Assembly: GCF_003986935.1 (NCBI RefSeq)
Contig: NZ_RJZE01000027.1
Coordinates: 1 to 64,000 of the forward strand
From: Paraburkholderia kururiensis JCM 10599 = LMG 19447
GTDB lineage: Bacteria; Pseudomonadota; Gammaproteobacteria; Burkholderiales; Burkholderiaceae
DNA: 64,000 nt
Direction: 5' to 3'
The stretch's first letter is position 1. Every line of letters starts with the position of its first letter. Made by a program: the position numbers and the translations under genes. The notes below the pieces were generated by a model. The model was not told the DNA's origin. It ran no database searches and was given only the letters and a program-made list of their open reading frames with translations. Shown here piece by piece: positions 1-8,381 of the stretch.

Positions 1-40
1 GCTCAATATAGCCACGTCGATCACTCCGTTCCCCTGCCCG

Positions 41-127
41 TTGCCGAGCAGGTCAGTGTTCTACGTGGGTCAATATTCGATGCAAATTACTGCCCTGGCC
101 GGGTCAAGTTTCCGTGCAAATCAACAG
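41..127. repeat. Terminal repeats of a probable IS21-family element
   Basis: Two imperfect direct repeats of about 21 bp lie at 67-87 and 101-121. Both have the form GGGTCAA, then a variable stretch containing TTC, then TGCAAAT. A weaker third copy begins at 51 (GGTCAGTGTTC). Multiple short terminal repeats of this type are characteristic of IS21-family ends. The istA and istB genes would lie left of the window. The open reading frame on the minus strand (360 to about 125) runs into these repeats and stops inside them, which suggests that the IS truncated it. Confidence 0.5.
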
Positions 128-360
128 ACGAGGTCAGCTACCTCTTCGGCCCGCGCTCCAGGGCTCATGGTCTCGGTCGGTGAAATCCCCTCCACGGCGA
201 TCGCAAATAAATCGTCATTTGGGAAGACCAATTGCAACGCTCGCCTAGCGGCCCATCGCTCATGGAACGTGTGGCCGGCGCGCGATGCGCGAACGTTATC
301 AATGTCTGCGTCAAAATCCGGCATTTTTTTACTTGTGCTCTCTATTTCGGCCGCGCTCAT
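121..360 (-). pseudogene. N-terminal remnant of an unrecognised gene, cut by the IS end
   Basis: The frame begins at an ATG at 360 (protein M-S-A-A-E-I-E-S); an ATG at 390 is possible but has no better ribosome site. It reads as ordinary protein for about 75 residues, including a patch with FHERWAARRALQL and IAVEGISP, then ends at a TGA inside the IS-like repeat near 121. The composition looks like real coding sequence, and the abrupt end at the repeats argues for truncation by insertion. I faintly associate this N-terminus with large ATPase or nuclease-type proteins of defence islands, but I cannot confirm a family, so no function is given. Confidence 0.4.
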
Positions 361-960
361 TTCTGGGATCCGCCAATTATATATAAGCACGAGTGCGCCC
401 TAGCGCCATCGCGCCACCACCCAAGAGACACGGTGGCGTTACGAGTCTAGGCGAGGGAACGTGCCCGCTTCAATCCGGAGATGCGCTCCATCTCCCGGTG
501 GGGGCGCCGTATCTTCCTCTGCCTGATCGATTTTGCCGTGAGTTTAGATACGAAAACTTTTTGCTTTCGGTCCGCTTCAGGGCTGGAAGGCTCACCCCCC
601 GCTAACGAGGGCCGACTTTTGCCAGCAGCTGTTTGCAGATGCTGGACATCGGCAGATTGGCGACCGTCCGCGATGGCAGAGGAGCGGCGTCCGTGATTTA
701 CGATTGGACGGTCGGTTACGAGGCTGAGCCGACGCCCAACCGTCCGATCATCGCCGACGGTTATGCGATGCGTGTTGGCTCAATTCGGGCCCGCTTCTGC
801 CGGTCGACCCACCTTCCCCTGGATGGGAGTTTCCGGCTTACAACGGCCGTTCGCGTGCCTGACCCGCAGAATCCCCGAGGAGTGTTCTTCAAAATTCGCT
901 TACGTTTAGTACGCTCAGATTGCGCGTGTCGGTGGAGACGCGGTGAGTATGTCGTGCGTG
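361..960. other. About 600 bp without a recognisable gene
   Basis: Several short open frames cross this stretch on both strands, but none has a convincing ribosome site or recognisable protein. The longest, on the plus strand from 633, runs into the end of the protease gene on the opposite strand. Fragments such as the repeated GGCGACCGTCC and GGACGGTCGG motifs around 658-715 suggest decayed mobile DNA. I see no RNA gene or terminator of good quality here. Confidence 0.5.
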
Positions 961-2691
961 TCATTGCATGTTTTGGATCTGATATGAGACCGCGGGCTCC
1001 ACGTTTTGTACACCCTTGACATTCTTGAGCGCTGCCTCAGCTGCCTTCGAACCGAGGAGTCCATCCACGTCGACAGCGAACAGATTCTTGTCGATCTTAT
1101 CGACCTTACCGATCGGGGAGGCGGTCGGCGATAGCAGGTCAACTTTCTTGGCGAGCGTGCGCATCACAGACGGATCTGCACGCACTAAAAACTGCGTCCA
1201 AGTGGGTGTCGCTGAATGATCGCCACCCGCGTCGACGCCCTTCAGAATGGGCGCGATGCTGGCGATTTTTTGGCTTGTCACCGGTGTAGCGAGCGCATCG
1301 CTGATCGTTAAACCGCCGCCACCCACGCTGGCGATCTTTATATTGTTCGCCGATTGCGCCGCCGTGGGCGCCAGCAAGCTCGCGGTCGATAGCTCGCCTT
1401 CCGAGGCGATGCGGTTCTTCAAGGCGTTCTTGTGAGTGGCCGTCGAGACGACGAGGCTGCTGACCTGATCCGGTTTCATATCCGGCCGCGTGGAGAGCAG
1501 GAGTGCGACCGCGCCGCTGACGAAAGGCGTGGCGATCGACGTGCCCACCTGCGCCTGATAACCACTCGATACTTTGCCATCGTTACCGACCAGCGGCGTC
1601 GCGCTCAATACGCCTTCACCGGGCGCGGCAATCATCACGGACTTCTTGCCCCAATTGGAAAAGCTCGCCAGCACGTCGGTCGTATCTAGCGCCGATACGC
1701 CGATGACGTTTGGTAAGCGATAGCTGGCAGGGTAGAACGGCGTCGCGTCGATATCGTAGCCTGCGGGCAGCTTGTCGAGCGACACACGCAAACCATTGCC
1801 CGCTGCGGCGCACACCACGATATTCATCGCATCGGCCTGATCGAGCTTCAGCTTGACTTCGTTCGAACCACCTGCATCGCCAAAACTTGCGTTAATAACA
1901 CGCGCCCCGTGCTTGATCGCATAGTCGATTGCCTTGATCAGGTCCGGACTCGAAATGCGCTGATCGTTGGCAACCGACGACGTCGCGCGAATCGGAAGGA
2001 TCTTGATGTTGGCGACTGGCGCATGATCGACTGTCCCGCCGCGGATCATCATCGCGACAATGCCCGACGTGGTAGTGCCGTGTGTCTCGATACTACCGTC
2101 GGTCAGTTTGACGGCCGCAGCCGAATTCTTGTTGGTAGTCACGTCGACACCGGGCAGCAGCAACCCTGCGAACACTTCATGACTTTCCATCAAGCCAGTA
2201 TCGATGACGGCAACGACAATCGGATTGCCCGACGCGTGAAAGTTGAGCTCCTGTGACGCTGCCATATTGACGCGCGTCATCGTCTTCTGAATCTGCGCCT
2301 TGGTCACCGTAACGTCAGATACCGATTGCGTAAGCCGGTATTCGACGACCGGCTCGACCGCCGCGCCTACGCTCGCGAGGGCAAAAGTGTCCCGCTTCGT
2401 CACGGATATCAATTCCCGACCTTTCGGAAACGGCTTTTCGGGGCTGACGCGAATGCGCATCAAATCATCGGTGCCGAGATCCTCGACCAGCTTGACCGGC
2501 CGGCCCAATGTTTTCTCAGCACTTAAGAGGGTTTGATCGACAGAGGCGCCGGGATTACGCCTGATCAGGTAATCGCCGGGAACGATTATGGATCTTCCAA
2601 TCGCGGTTTGCGAATAACCATAAGAAGAAAAAATAACCAGCCACGCAAAAATCAAACCAGCACCAAGAATGCGAGGCAGAAATTTTTTCAT
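961..2691 (-). CDS. Secreted subtilisin-like (S8) serine protease
   Basis: A 576-residue protein with an N-terminal signal segment (about residues 1-28: M-K-K, hydrophobic stretch, then Y-S-Q). A roughly 120-residue region that may act as a propeptide follows. The peptidase S8 domain spans about 155-400 and shows all catalytic positions: Asp164 in AVIDTGLMESHE, His204 in ETHGTTTSG, the oxyanion Asn299 in AAAGN, and Ser385 in GTSIATPF. The C-terminal 170 residues are an extension of unknown role. The start has an AAGGGG ribosome site about 9 nt upstream. The gene is divergent from a lipoprotein gene, with about 105 bp between the start codons. It probably acts in the periplasm or outside the cell. 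As cargo of an integrative element it may be offensive or defensive, but the substrate is unknown. Confidence 0.88.
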   Translation of the reverse strand: MKKFLPRILGAGLIFAWLVIFSSYGYSQTAIGRSIIVPGDYLIRRNPGASVDQTLLSAEKTLGRPVKLVEDLGTDDLMRIRVSPEKPFPKGRELISVTKRDTFALASVGAAVEPVVEYRLTQSVSDVTVTKAQIQKTMTRVNMAASQELNFHASGNPIVVAVIDTGLMESHEVFAGLLLPGVDVTTNKNSAAAVKLTDGSIETHGTTTSGIVAMMIRGGTVDHAPVANIKILPIRATSSVANDQRISSPDLIKAIDYAIKHGARVINASFGDAGGSNEVKLKLDQADAMNIVVCAAAGNGLRVSLDKLPAGYDIDATPFYPASYRLPNVIGVSALDTTDVLASFSNWGKKSVMIAAPGEGVLSATPLVGNDGKVSSGYQAQVGTSIATPFVSGAVALLLSTRPDMKPDQVSSLVVSTATHKNALKNRIASEGELSTASLLAPTAAQSANNIKIASVGGGGLTISDALATPVTSQKIASIAPILKGVDAGGDHSATPTWTQFLVRADPSVMRTLAKKVDLLSPTASPIGKVDKIDKNLFAVDVDGLLGSKAAEAALKNVKGVQNVEPAVSYQIQNMQ

Positions 2692-2796
2692 TTGCGCGAC
2701 CCCTTTCGGTTATTTTTACACTAGCATTGTTTCAGCCGGACTTCAAGTTATGACGTGGTTTTAAGTATGAAATTCATACAAACAAAGGGGATTAAT

Positions 2797-3666
2797 ATGC
2801 ATATCAGATCGCTCATCATTCTGGCGTTTTCATTCATATTTACAGCATGCACCGTCGTGCCACAGGCGCAATACAAGCAGATCACCAAACCGGAGGATAT
2901 GGCCGGAATGAGTGATTCCTTCTATTTGCAGGCATCGTCAATTTCCGTGACGGCAAGCAGTGAGACTCAGAAAGCGGTGGGGCCTCAGGCTAATGAACCG
3001 GCAGATAAAGTGTCGATCGTTTCCAAACCCATCGAATACAAAGGGTTCAGAATGGGAATTCAGCCTGTCGATACGTGGAGAAGCACGACCACGATCAACA
3101 TCACTAAAATGGACAATCTGGATTTATTCTCCAGCGCCGACATTCAAATCACAGACAATACAGTGAAAGTGATCACTGAGGCGGGCGGGGCGCTGGTTGC
3201 AATAAGCAAGCTAGCTGCGGGCTTAGCAAACGCCAGTCAGTGCACAACGCCGATCTCGTATGACCTAGATTACAGCGGCGCACCCAATCCTATGAGCGAG
3301 GTGTTAAGTGATCCAAATAATTGCGTCAAAGTCACCCTAGGCCCAGTGCCACCTGACGCCATTCCCGCCCCCAAACTTCCCAAGGACACCACACGCAATT
3401 TTTATTATTCAGCATGCCGGGATGCTACCGTCGAGGTGAATTTCGGAAAGAAAATCGGCACGGCAAAAGCCATTGTCAAAGTTTCGGATCCACGATATCT
3501 GCAGTTCGTCCGCATGCCATTAAAAGGCTCAATTAGCGCCCATGGATCATGCGGCATATCCGTGAAATCGGAAAATGCGGTTACAGACAGCGATGCGGCA
3601 ATCGTCAATGCCCTCGCCACCGAGACCAAAGCGCTACTCGATGCGGTCACGCCAACCAAAAAATAG
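2797..3666 (+). CDS. Putative outer-membrane lipoprotein of unknown function
   Basis: A 289-residue protein starting at the ATG at 2797, which has a strong AAAGGGG ribosome site 6 nt upstream; an in-frame ATG at 2755 lacks one. The N-terminus is a lipoprotein signal (M-H-I-R-S, hydrophobic core, lipobox F-T-A-C), so the mature protein would be lipidated on the Cys of A-C-T-V-V-P. The rest is hydrophilic with several Cys and no family I recognise. It is divergent from the S8 protease gene and shares its short promoter region, so the two may be co-regulated and work together, for example as protease and partner, substrate or immunity protein. That link is inferred only from position. Confidence 0.7.
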   Translation: MHIRSLIILAFSFIFTACTVVPQAQYKQITKPEDMAGMSDSFYLQASSISVTASSETQKAVGPQANEPADKVSIVSKPIEYKGFRMGIQPVDTWRSTTTINITKMDNLDLFSSADIQITDNTVKVITEAGGALVAISKLAAGLANASQCTTPISYDLDYSGAPNPMSEVLSDPNNCVKVTLGPVPPDAIPAPKLPKDTTRNFYYSACRDATVEVNFGKKIGTAKAIVKVSDPRYLQFVRMPLKGSISAHGSCGISVKSENAVTDSDAAIVNALATETKALLDAVTPTKK

Positions 3667-3943
3667 AGAGAAACGGCCGGCCAACGTAGCCTGGGCCGGT
3701 TTGCTCGCCTGTGCCATGTGCGCTGCAGTGGGTGCTGGACTTAGCGCATTTGCCACGCATTCGATCGTTGGAGCTGCTGTCGTGGCGGTGTTGGCGGGAT
3801 TCGTATTGGGCAAGGTACGGTCCGCGTCACGCGCCCGCTCGCATTACAGGAACGTACTACTGCAGGCGCTTCAGGTCCGATCGAATGCACACATTCATGG
3901 CTTTCCTCTGCCAGTGGACATATTTTTCATGGCAATTGTGTAG
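3575..3943 (+). CDS. Possible small membrane protein (doubtful)
   Basis: An open frame overlaps the end of the lipoprotein gene in another frame. After its overlap, about residues 38-78 form two hydrophobic stretches (A-W-A-G-L-L-A-C and V-G-A-A-V-V-A-V-L-A-G-F-V-L-G) that could be membrane segments, followed by a basic tail. I find no good ribosome site: the only ATGs are inside the lipoprotein gene or within the first hydrophobic stretch (about 3715). It may be a remnant or chance frame. Confidence 0.25.
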   Translation: MRLQTAMRQSSMPSPPRPKRYSMRSRQPKNREKRPANVAWAGLLACAMCAAVGAGLSAFATHSIVGAAVVAVLAGFVLGKVRSASRARSHYRNVLLQALQVRSNAHIHGFPLPVDIFFMAIV

Positions 3944-4118
3944 CACAAGTGCATTACGCAGTCGCCCGATAAACCACAACAACAATTCCCATCTACAGTA
4001 CTGGTTATTCAAGCTTGATTGGGCCGATAATCTGAACCGGATCGTGCGCCGACTGTGATAGTGAAGCGGAACCTCGACGCGCTATTGACGCTCGGAGGAA
4101 ATACAAATTTCTCTTGGC
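3944..4118. other. Spacer between cargo and recombinase module
   Basis: No gene is recognised. Together with the doubtful open frame before it, this makes about 450 bp between the lipoprotein and the last recombinase gene. No clear terminator hairpin is visible for either side. Confidence 0.4.
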
Positions 4119-5408
4119 CTAGCTGAGAAGGTTCTTTTTCAACTCGTCGATTTCACGCCGAAGATCTCGATTTTCCCTTTCCAACTCGAGCGCGCGGTCT
4201 GCTGCAGACTTTTTACTGCCTCTATACCGGCCAACCCGCCGGCTCACATAAGGTTCCAGCGAGACATAACTCTCCTGGCCCATCAACAATGAAACGGAAG
4301 ACGCGATGGATTGAACACTTGTGTCTAGACCGAGCTCGACGCGAGCAATTACTTCGCTGTCTATGCGATCATTGGCAAACTTGTGTCGTAGGCAATGATA
4401 GGCCGCCCTGACGGCGGGGTTAACTACCCTAAATGCGTCTCCAAATACTTGCGAAGCCGATTGGTCTTGGAGAGGCCTCCCCGTACGCGCAGACAAAAAT
4501 ATGCGGTCCTGAGTAACATTCGCCTCAGCTCGCCGTTCAGAAAGCATCTGACTCCGTTCATTTTCAATGTAGGTGCGTACGCGCATTGCTAGGCGAATGG
4601 GAACACGGTACGACTTTTCGTAACCAAATTTTTGGACATCGGGAACGATTTCTAAAAAATCGTCGGCCAACTCAATTATTTCCGTCGCAAATTGTGCACA
4701 TCGCAACGAGTTCACCGATCCGCGGCGCATGCCCGTTTCCTCGCCTATGTCCATCATCAAAATGTTGCGCCGAGCAATCAATGGTGATGACGATGTCGCC
4801 GAAAAATAGGCCCCCAAATTGTCCACGTCGGCGTCAGTTGCACAGTACGCCGATCTATGCCTAGATCCCTCACCAACTCTAGGGATGGTCTTCGGAAAAT
4901 CTGCGCGTGCGGACGATCGGTGTCGCTCGGGTCGTTGCTGGGCTCGGTCAACAATTGAGAAATTTGACGTCACTCGAGCACCCGTAGCCGCGATCAATCC
5001 AGTTTGTGATTTATCGACATCTTGCAACCAACTCAAGAAGCGATAGATACGTCGCAACTTCGCGTTGACGGTGCGCTTGTGTGCGGCCATGCTCCTGGAG
5101 CAATTCGCGCTCGCGCCGACCCTCATCTCTTCGTCATCCCGAAATTCCTCAAGCAGCATATCAGTTAGTTCGTCAAGAACTTTACCCCTTGACCAGATAT
5201 ATTCAAGCAGACGCTTCACATACAGCAACTCGTTCTTCACGGTGCTCATGCCGAGCTGTTCGTCGTCCAGCAGATACATGCAGTAATCAATCAACGGAAA
5301 TACAAGTTCGTTGGTGTCTCCCCTGTAGGCAACGACTGCGCCTCCCTTTATGGTGGCTACCCACGAGAGATAGATGCGTACCGCTACCTGCGAATCGCCG
5401 CGGCTCAT
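4119..5408 (-). CDS. Tyrosine recombinase, last gene of the four-gene module
   Basis: A 429-residue protein when started at the ATG at 5408, which has an excellent AAGGAG 5 nt upstream; the frame extends upstream to 5510 but that would overlap the previous gene. The C-terminal catalytic domain shows box-I Arg (TGMRRG, residues 226-230), a candidate catalytic Lys260 (DVQKFGYE), the HxxR motif (HCLRH, His338 and Arg341) and the nucleophile Tyr387 (LEPYVSR). The usual His or Trp before the Tyr is Gln (MGQES, 376-380). Residues 399-429 are a Lys/Glu/Leu-rich coiled coil, unusual for the family, and could bind the separate coiled-coil protein encoded upstream. The gene starts 37 bp after that gene. 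It probably carries out strand exchange, alone or in a hetero-oligomer with the other recombinases. Confidence 0.85.
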   Translation of the reverse strand: MSRGDSQVAVRIYLSWVATIKGGAVVAYRGDTNELVFPLIDYCMYLLDDEQLGMSTVKNELLYVKRLLEYIWSRGKVLDELTDMLLEEFRDDEEMRVGASANCSRSMAAHKRTVNAKLRRIYRFLSWLQDVDKSQTGLIAATGARVTSNFSIVDRAQQRPERHRSSARADFPKTIPRVGEGSRHRSAYCATDADVDNLGAYFSATSSSPLIARRNILMMDIGEETGMRRGSVNSLRCAQFATEIIELADDFLEIVPDVQKFGYEKSYRVPIRLAMRVRTYIENERSQMLSERRAEANVTQDRIFLSARTGRPLQDQSASQVFGDAFRVVNPAVRAAYHCLRHKFANDRIDSEVIARVELGLDTSVQSIASSVSLLMGQESYVSLEPYVSRRVGRYRGSKKSAADRALELERENRDLRREIDELKKNLLS

Positions 5409-5445
5409 TTCAACTCCTTCGTCCGGCCGGCATTGCATTGGCTCA

Positions 5446-6075
5446 TCATTCCTGTGTTTTCCGCTCGAGTTCGACCCGAGCAAGCCGAAGCTCAAGTCTT
5501 TTGACTGCACGCCGTGCCTCTTGCTTGATGCTGTCCCGCTGTGTTTTCAGGCCATCATTCTCCCGTGCCAATTGCTTATTCTCGCGTTTGAGATGAATGA
5601 GCGCCTCTTCAAGCTGAGCTCGCATCAATACTTCGCGTGCCAGGCGCTCCTTCAGCACCGCATGTGTGTCGGGCTGCGCACGCCTGGGTGTCGATTCCTG
5701 TTGGTTACGAAGATTTTTGATTACCGCGACGACGCGTTCAAGTATGTCTGATCGCTTACGCAACGTCACGTTTGCATTGACCTTGAACGCTTCGAACGGG
5801 CGCAGGGCAGACCTGCTATTTTGGCTGCCGTCCCATCCGTTAAATTGGCGAACAGTGCGCGGGAAGTACTCTGCTCCCTGTCGCCTCTCACCATCAAGGA
5901 CTGGGCCGACCTCGGCTTGCATAACTGGAATTCCGTTGACAGCCCATGATTCTAAGACGGCCAACTTATTATATAAGTTTTGCGTCGCCGCGAATTCGTT
6001 TGAATATGCTACCCGCGGCTTCGCTTTCCAGCACTTCCTCTGATCCTGCCCACGTTGCCGGCGCTTTATGTCCAT
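5446..6075 (-). CDS. Small coiled-coil protein of the recombinase module
   Basis: A 209-residue basic protein. The N-terminal half is of unknown fold. From about residue 105 it is helical (KRSDILERVVAVIKNL), and residues about 135-209 form a long coiled coil rich in Arg, Lys, Glu and Leu. Its ATG overlaps the stop of the upstream recombinase by one base (TAATG), so it is translationally coupled. Small accessory proteins accompany tyrosine recombinases in Tn554 (TnpC) and in other multi-gene integration modules; by position this could be an equivalent, acting as a directionality or bridging factor. That is inference: I recognise no specific family. Confidence 0.75.
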   Translation of the reverse strand: MDIKRRQRGQDQRKCWKAKPRVAYSNEFAATQNLYNKLAVLESWAVNGIPVMQAEVGPVLDGERRQGAEYFPRTVRQFNGWDGSQNSRSALRPFEAFKVNANVTLRKRSDILERVVAVIKNLRNQQESTPRRAQPDTHAVLKERLAREVLMRAQLEEALIHLKRENKQLARENDGLKTQRDSIKQEARRAVKRLELRLARVELERKTQE

Positions 6076-8381
6076 TACGTCTCCTCGAGCATTCCCATGC
6101 GGTACATGTGGAACGAAATCACTTCTTTTACATCACGAATAGTTTTCTCTAGTACAAGTCGTTCGACACCAACAGCGCTTTCCAACATCGTCGTTTGAGA
6201 TGCGACGTCCATCTTGAGCGCGTCCAGATATCCTTTGTTGAACGAGTGGTATACGCACCTTGAACACATTACAGCGTTGGCCAGTTCTCTTCTGAATCGG
6301 CGATCACGTGTTTTTCCACATGCCGCTAGATGTCCGCTCGGACTTCGTCCGGCATTGCACTGACCGTGAGGCATTGGTTGAGGTTTGTGACCACGCGTTC
6401 TTAGAATTTGCACAATCTTTTTCGACACTTCTCGCAGATTCTTGTCATCGTAGTGCGCATGCCTTAATAGCATCTGGTGAATGTGTCGTATATAGCGCGA
6501 GTATCCGCCGCTGACCGGTTCCCCTCCGAGAATCTCCAAAACAGTGTCGTACAAGAGTTCATCACTGACCTGGTCCAACTCCGTCTGAACGGCCTGGTTT
6601 TGAGACCACATACCTCCTTGGATTGTCAATGCGATAGCGTCTTTGATGCGCGCTCCCTCCTGTCGACTCGGTTCATCGCTTACATAGAGCAGTGTAGAAA
6701 GCAGGGTTCGGTGCCCCATCTGCTGAGACAGCGCCTGGAGAGTCGCATTTGAATATTGGTAATAATAGACCAACGCATAGAATCGCCGAAACATATGTGG
6801 ATGCGGCACCAACGGTGCACCGGCCCCAAGGGCTAACTGAGTGAACCATCTACCTACGCCGCGTGTTACGTCAAACTCATACCAACAGAGATCGGCTCCT
6901 ATTCCTGTGATGCGACTCATCCGACGATAGGAGAACAACGAGCGCTCTCGATGGGGGACATCGTCAGCATACCGACGACCCAGCGCCTGATCGACTCGAA
7001 GATAGGTCTCCTGCAGAGCCTCTAGCAACGAACAAGCGTCTACGGTAATCTGATTTACGTAAAATAGCTCGTAATCGAGAAGTGTTTTTTCCACATAAAA
7101 TTCACCTTGATATAATCCCAGTTCGGCATCTAGTGTAGTAATGAAGCCTTGGTGGATTCCGTACTTTCGATGGATTACTTCGTCCCGTCGACGAGCGTTC
7201 ATCGTTGCTACTACGATAAAGACAGCCGTTTGTAACAACAGGATCGCACTTCGAACTGTCATAGTTCGGGATTCCGTACGCTTGCTGTCTAACGCTATCA
7301 CTGGCGCGGGCAAAAGCACATCCAACTCTGCCCGGAGTTCTGAGGTTCTCAGAAACTCATCAAGATTGTGGCCGAGCACCTCCCTGGATTCATTTGAGGA
7401 CTGTGCCACACAGTCCCCCAGTAGCCGCACCAGATCCACGAGCTTCGGGCCTATCTGATAAATCCACCGAGTGCATTCGGCAAGGAGTTTTCCTGCTTCC
7501 GCGATACCAAGATTCCTCGTCCTCGATGGTGCTCGCCCATAGCGCTTGGCCGTAGTTTGAATGTTGGCGAAAGGGTAAACATCGGCGCCCAATCCTAATG
7601 GTAGGTCAAAGAGAAAGTTGAGCGCCTTCATGACCTCGCGCAGTGTACTTTGCGAGTACCGAGCGCTGTGCGACATTTCATCTTCTGTATTTGCTACTGC
7701 CTGAAATGCTGCCCACTTAGATTCAGCCGTGGCTTCTCTTGGAAGTGCATTGAGCAGCATCGCGTACAAGACAGCCTCTTGCCCGTTTACGTTTGTACCT
7801 AGTGCGGGTCCAAACCGTCCAGTCACTATGCTCTTGCCGTTCGCACTGACAAGCTCTCCGGGGTCACCACCTGCCTGCAGCCAATCCGAGAGTCTCTCGT
7901 GGATACGCAGAGCCTCCTGCCAACCTCCGCGACCGATGGCGCGGATCAATTCGCGCCAGCTAGCATCACGAAATTCTGATAAAACAAAGATGTCTTGTAT
8001 CCATAAATACTCAAGAAACTTCGCGAGAATCGCAGCGAGAATCCTACATCTGCCAACAAAGTTTTTTTCCGAGATAGCACGACGAGCGAAAGCGTCCAGA
8101 GCTAACACAAGCATAGCCGCAAACGGCGGATAGGCGCTGAGCGGCCTAGCGCTCGGATACACACCGTTTGGTGGCAGCCAGAACGCACGCAGCGCTATCT
8201 CACTGACTGGATCTTCGTCATATCGCGTGTCAGCTCTACGGACTTTGATCACCCAACCATCTTCGAGTGAAAGTCGCGAGCCCAGTTGTGACTGTACGGC
8301 TGACAACAATCTGGAGGATTCATCTGGTAGAAGTGCTGTCGCCGCGACAACACCGGCCAATTCGAATTTTGGTGTTTTCAT
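6075..8381 (-). CDS. Large tyrosine recombinase with complete catalytic set
   Basis: A 768-residue protein, much longer than a typical phage integrase (about 350-450). The catalytic domain lies at about 370-575: box-I Arg (NARRRDE, 395-401), Lys432 (VEKTLLD), HxxR (HPHMFRRF, His529 and Arg532), the box-II His557 (MGHRT) and Tyr566 (LLYVSD). The long N-terminal part would contain DNA-binding helices. After the catalytic domain there is a roughly 200-residue tail with four Cys (675, 688, 706, 709), which look like a zinc-binding site. The start codon overlaps the stop of the preceding recombinase gene (ATGA at 8378-8381). With all six catalytic positions present, this is the best candidate for the active recombinase. 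Confidence 0.88.
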   Translation of the reverse strand: MKTPKFELAGVVAATALLPDESSRLLSAVQSQLGSRLSLEDGWVIKVRRADTRYDEDPVSEIALRAFWLPPNGVYPSARPLSAYPPFAAMLVLALDAFARRAISEKNFVGRCRILAAILAKFLEYLWIQDIFVLSEFRDASWRELIRAIGRGGWQEALRIHERLSDWLQAGGDPGELVSANGKSIVTGRFGPALGTNVNGQEAVLYAMLLNALPREATAESKWAAFQAVANTEDEMSHSARYSQSTLREVMKALNFLFDLPLGLGADVYPFANIQTTAKRYGRAPSRTRNLGIAEAGKLLAECTRWIYQIGPKLVDLVRLLGDCVAQSSNESREVLGHNLDEFLRTSELRAELDVLLPAPVIALDSKRTESRTMTVRSAILLLQTAVFIVVATMNARRRDEVIHRKYGIHQGFITTLDAELGLYQGEFYVEKTLLDYELFYVNQITVDACSLLEALQETYLRVDQALGRRYADDVPHRERSLFSYRRMSRITGIGADLCWYEFDVTRGVGRWFTQLALGAGAPLVPHPHMFRRFYALVYYYQYSNATLQALSQQMGHRTLLSTLLYVSDEPSRQEGARIKDAIALTIQGGMWSQNQAVQTELDQVSDELLYDTVLEILGGEPVSGGYSRYIRHIHQMLLRHAHYDDKNLREVSKKIVQILRTRGHKPQPMPHGQCNAGRSPSGHLAACGKTRDRRFRRELANAVMCSRCVYHSFNKGYLDALKMDVASQTTMLESAVGVERLVLEKTIRDVKEVISFHMYRMGMLEET

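Noticed and set aside
298-305. Octamer ATCAATGT resembling the palindrome at the comM end, considered as the other element end
   Set aside because: Eight bases match by chance easily, and no comM sequence flanks it.
393-1019. Several short plus-strand frames in the left region
   Set aside because: No ribosome site and no recognisable protein; the longest overlaps the protease gene on the other strand.
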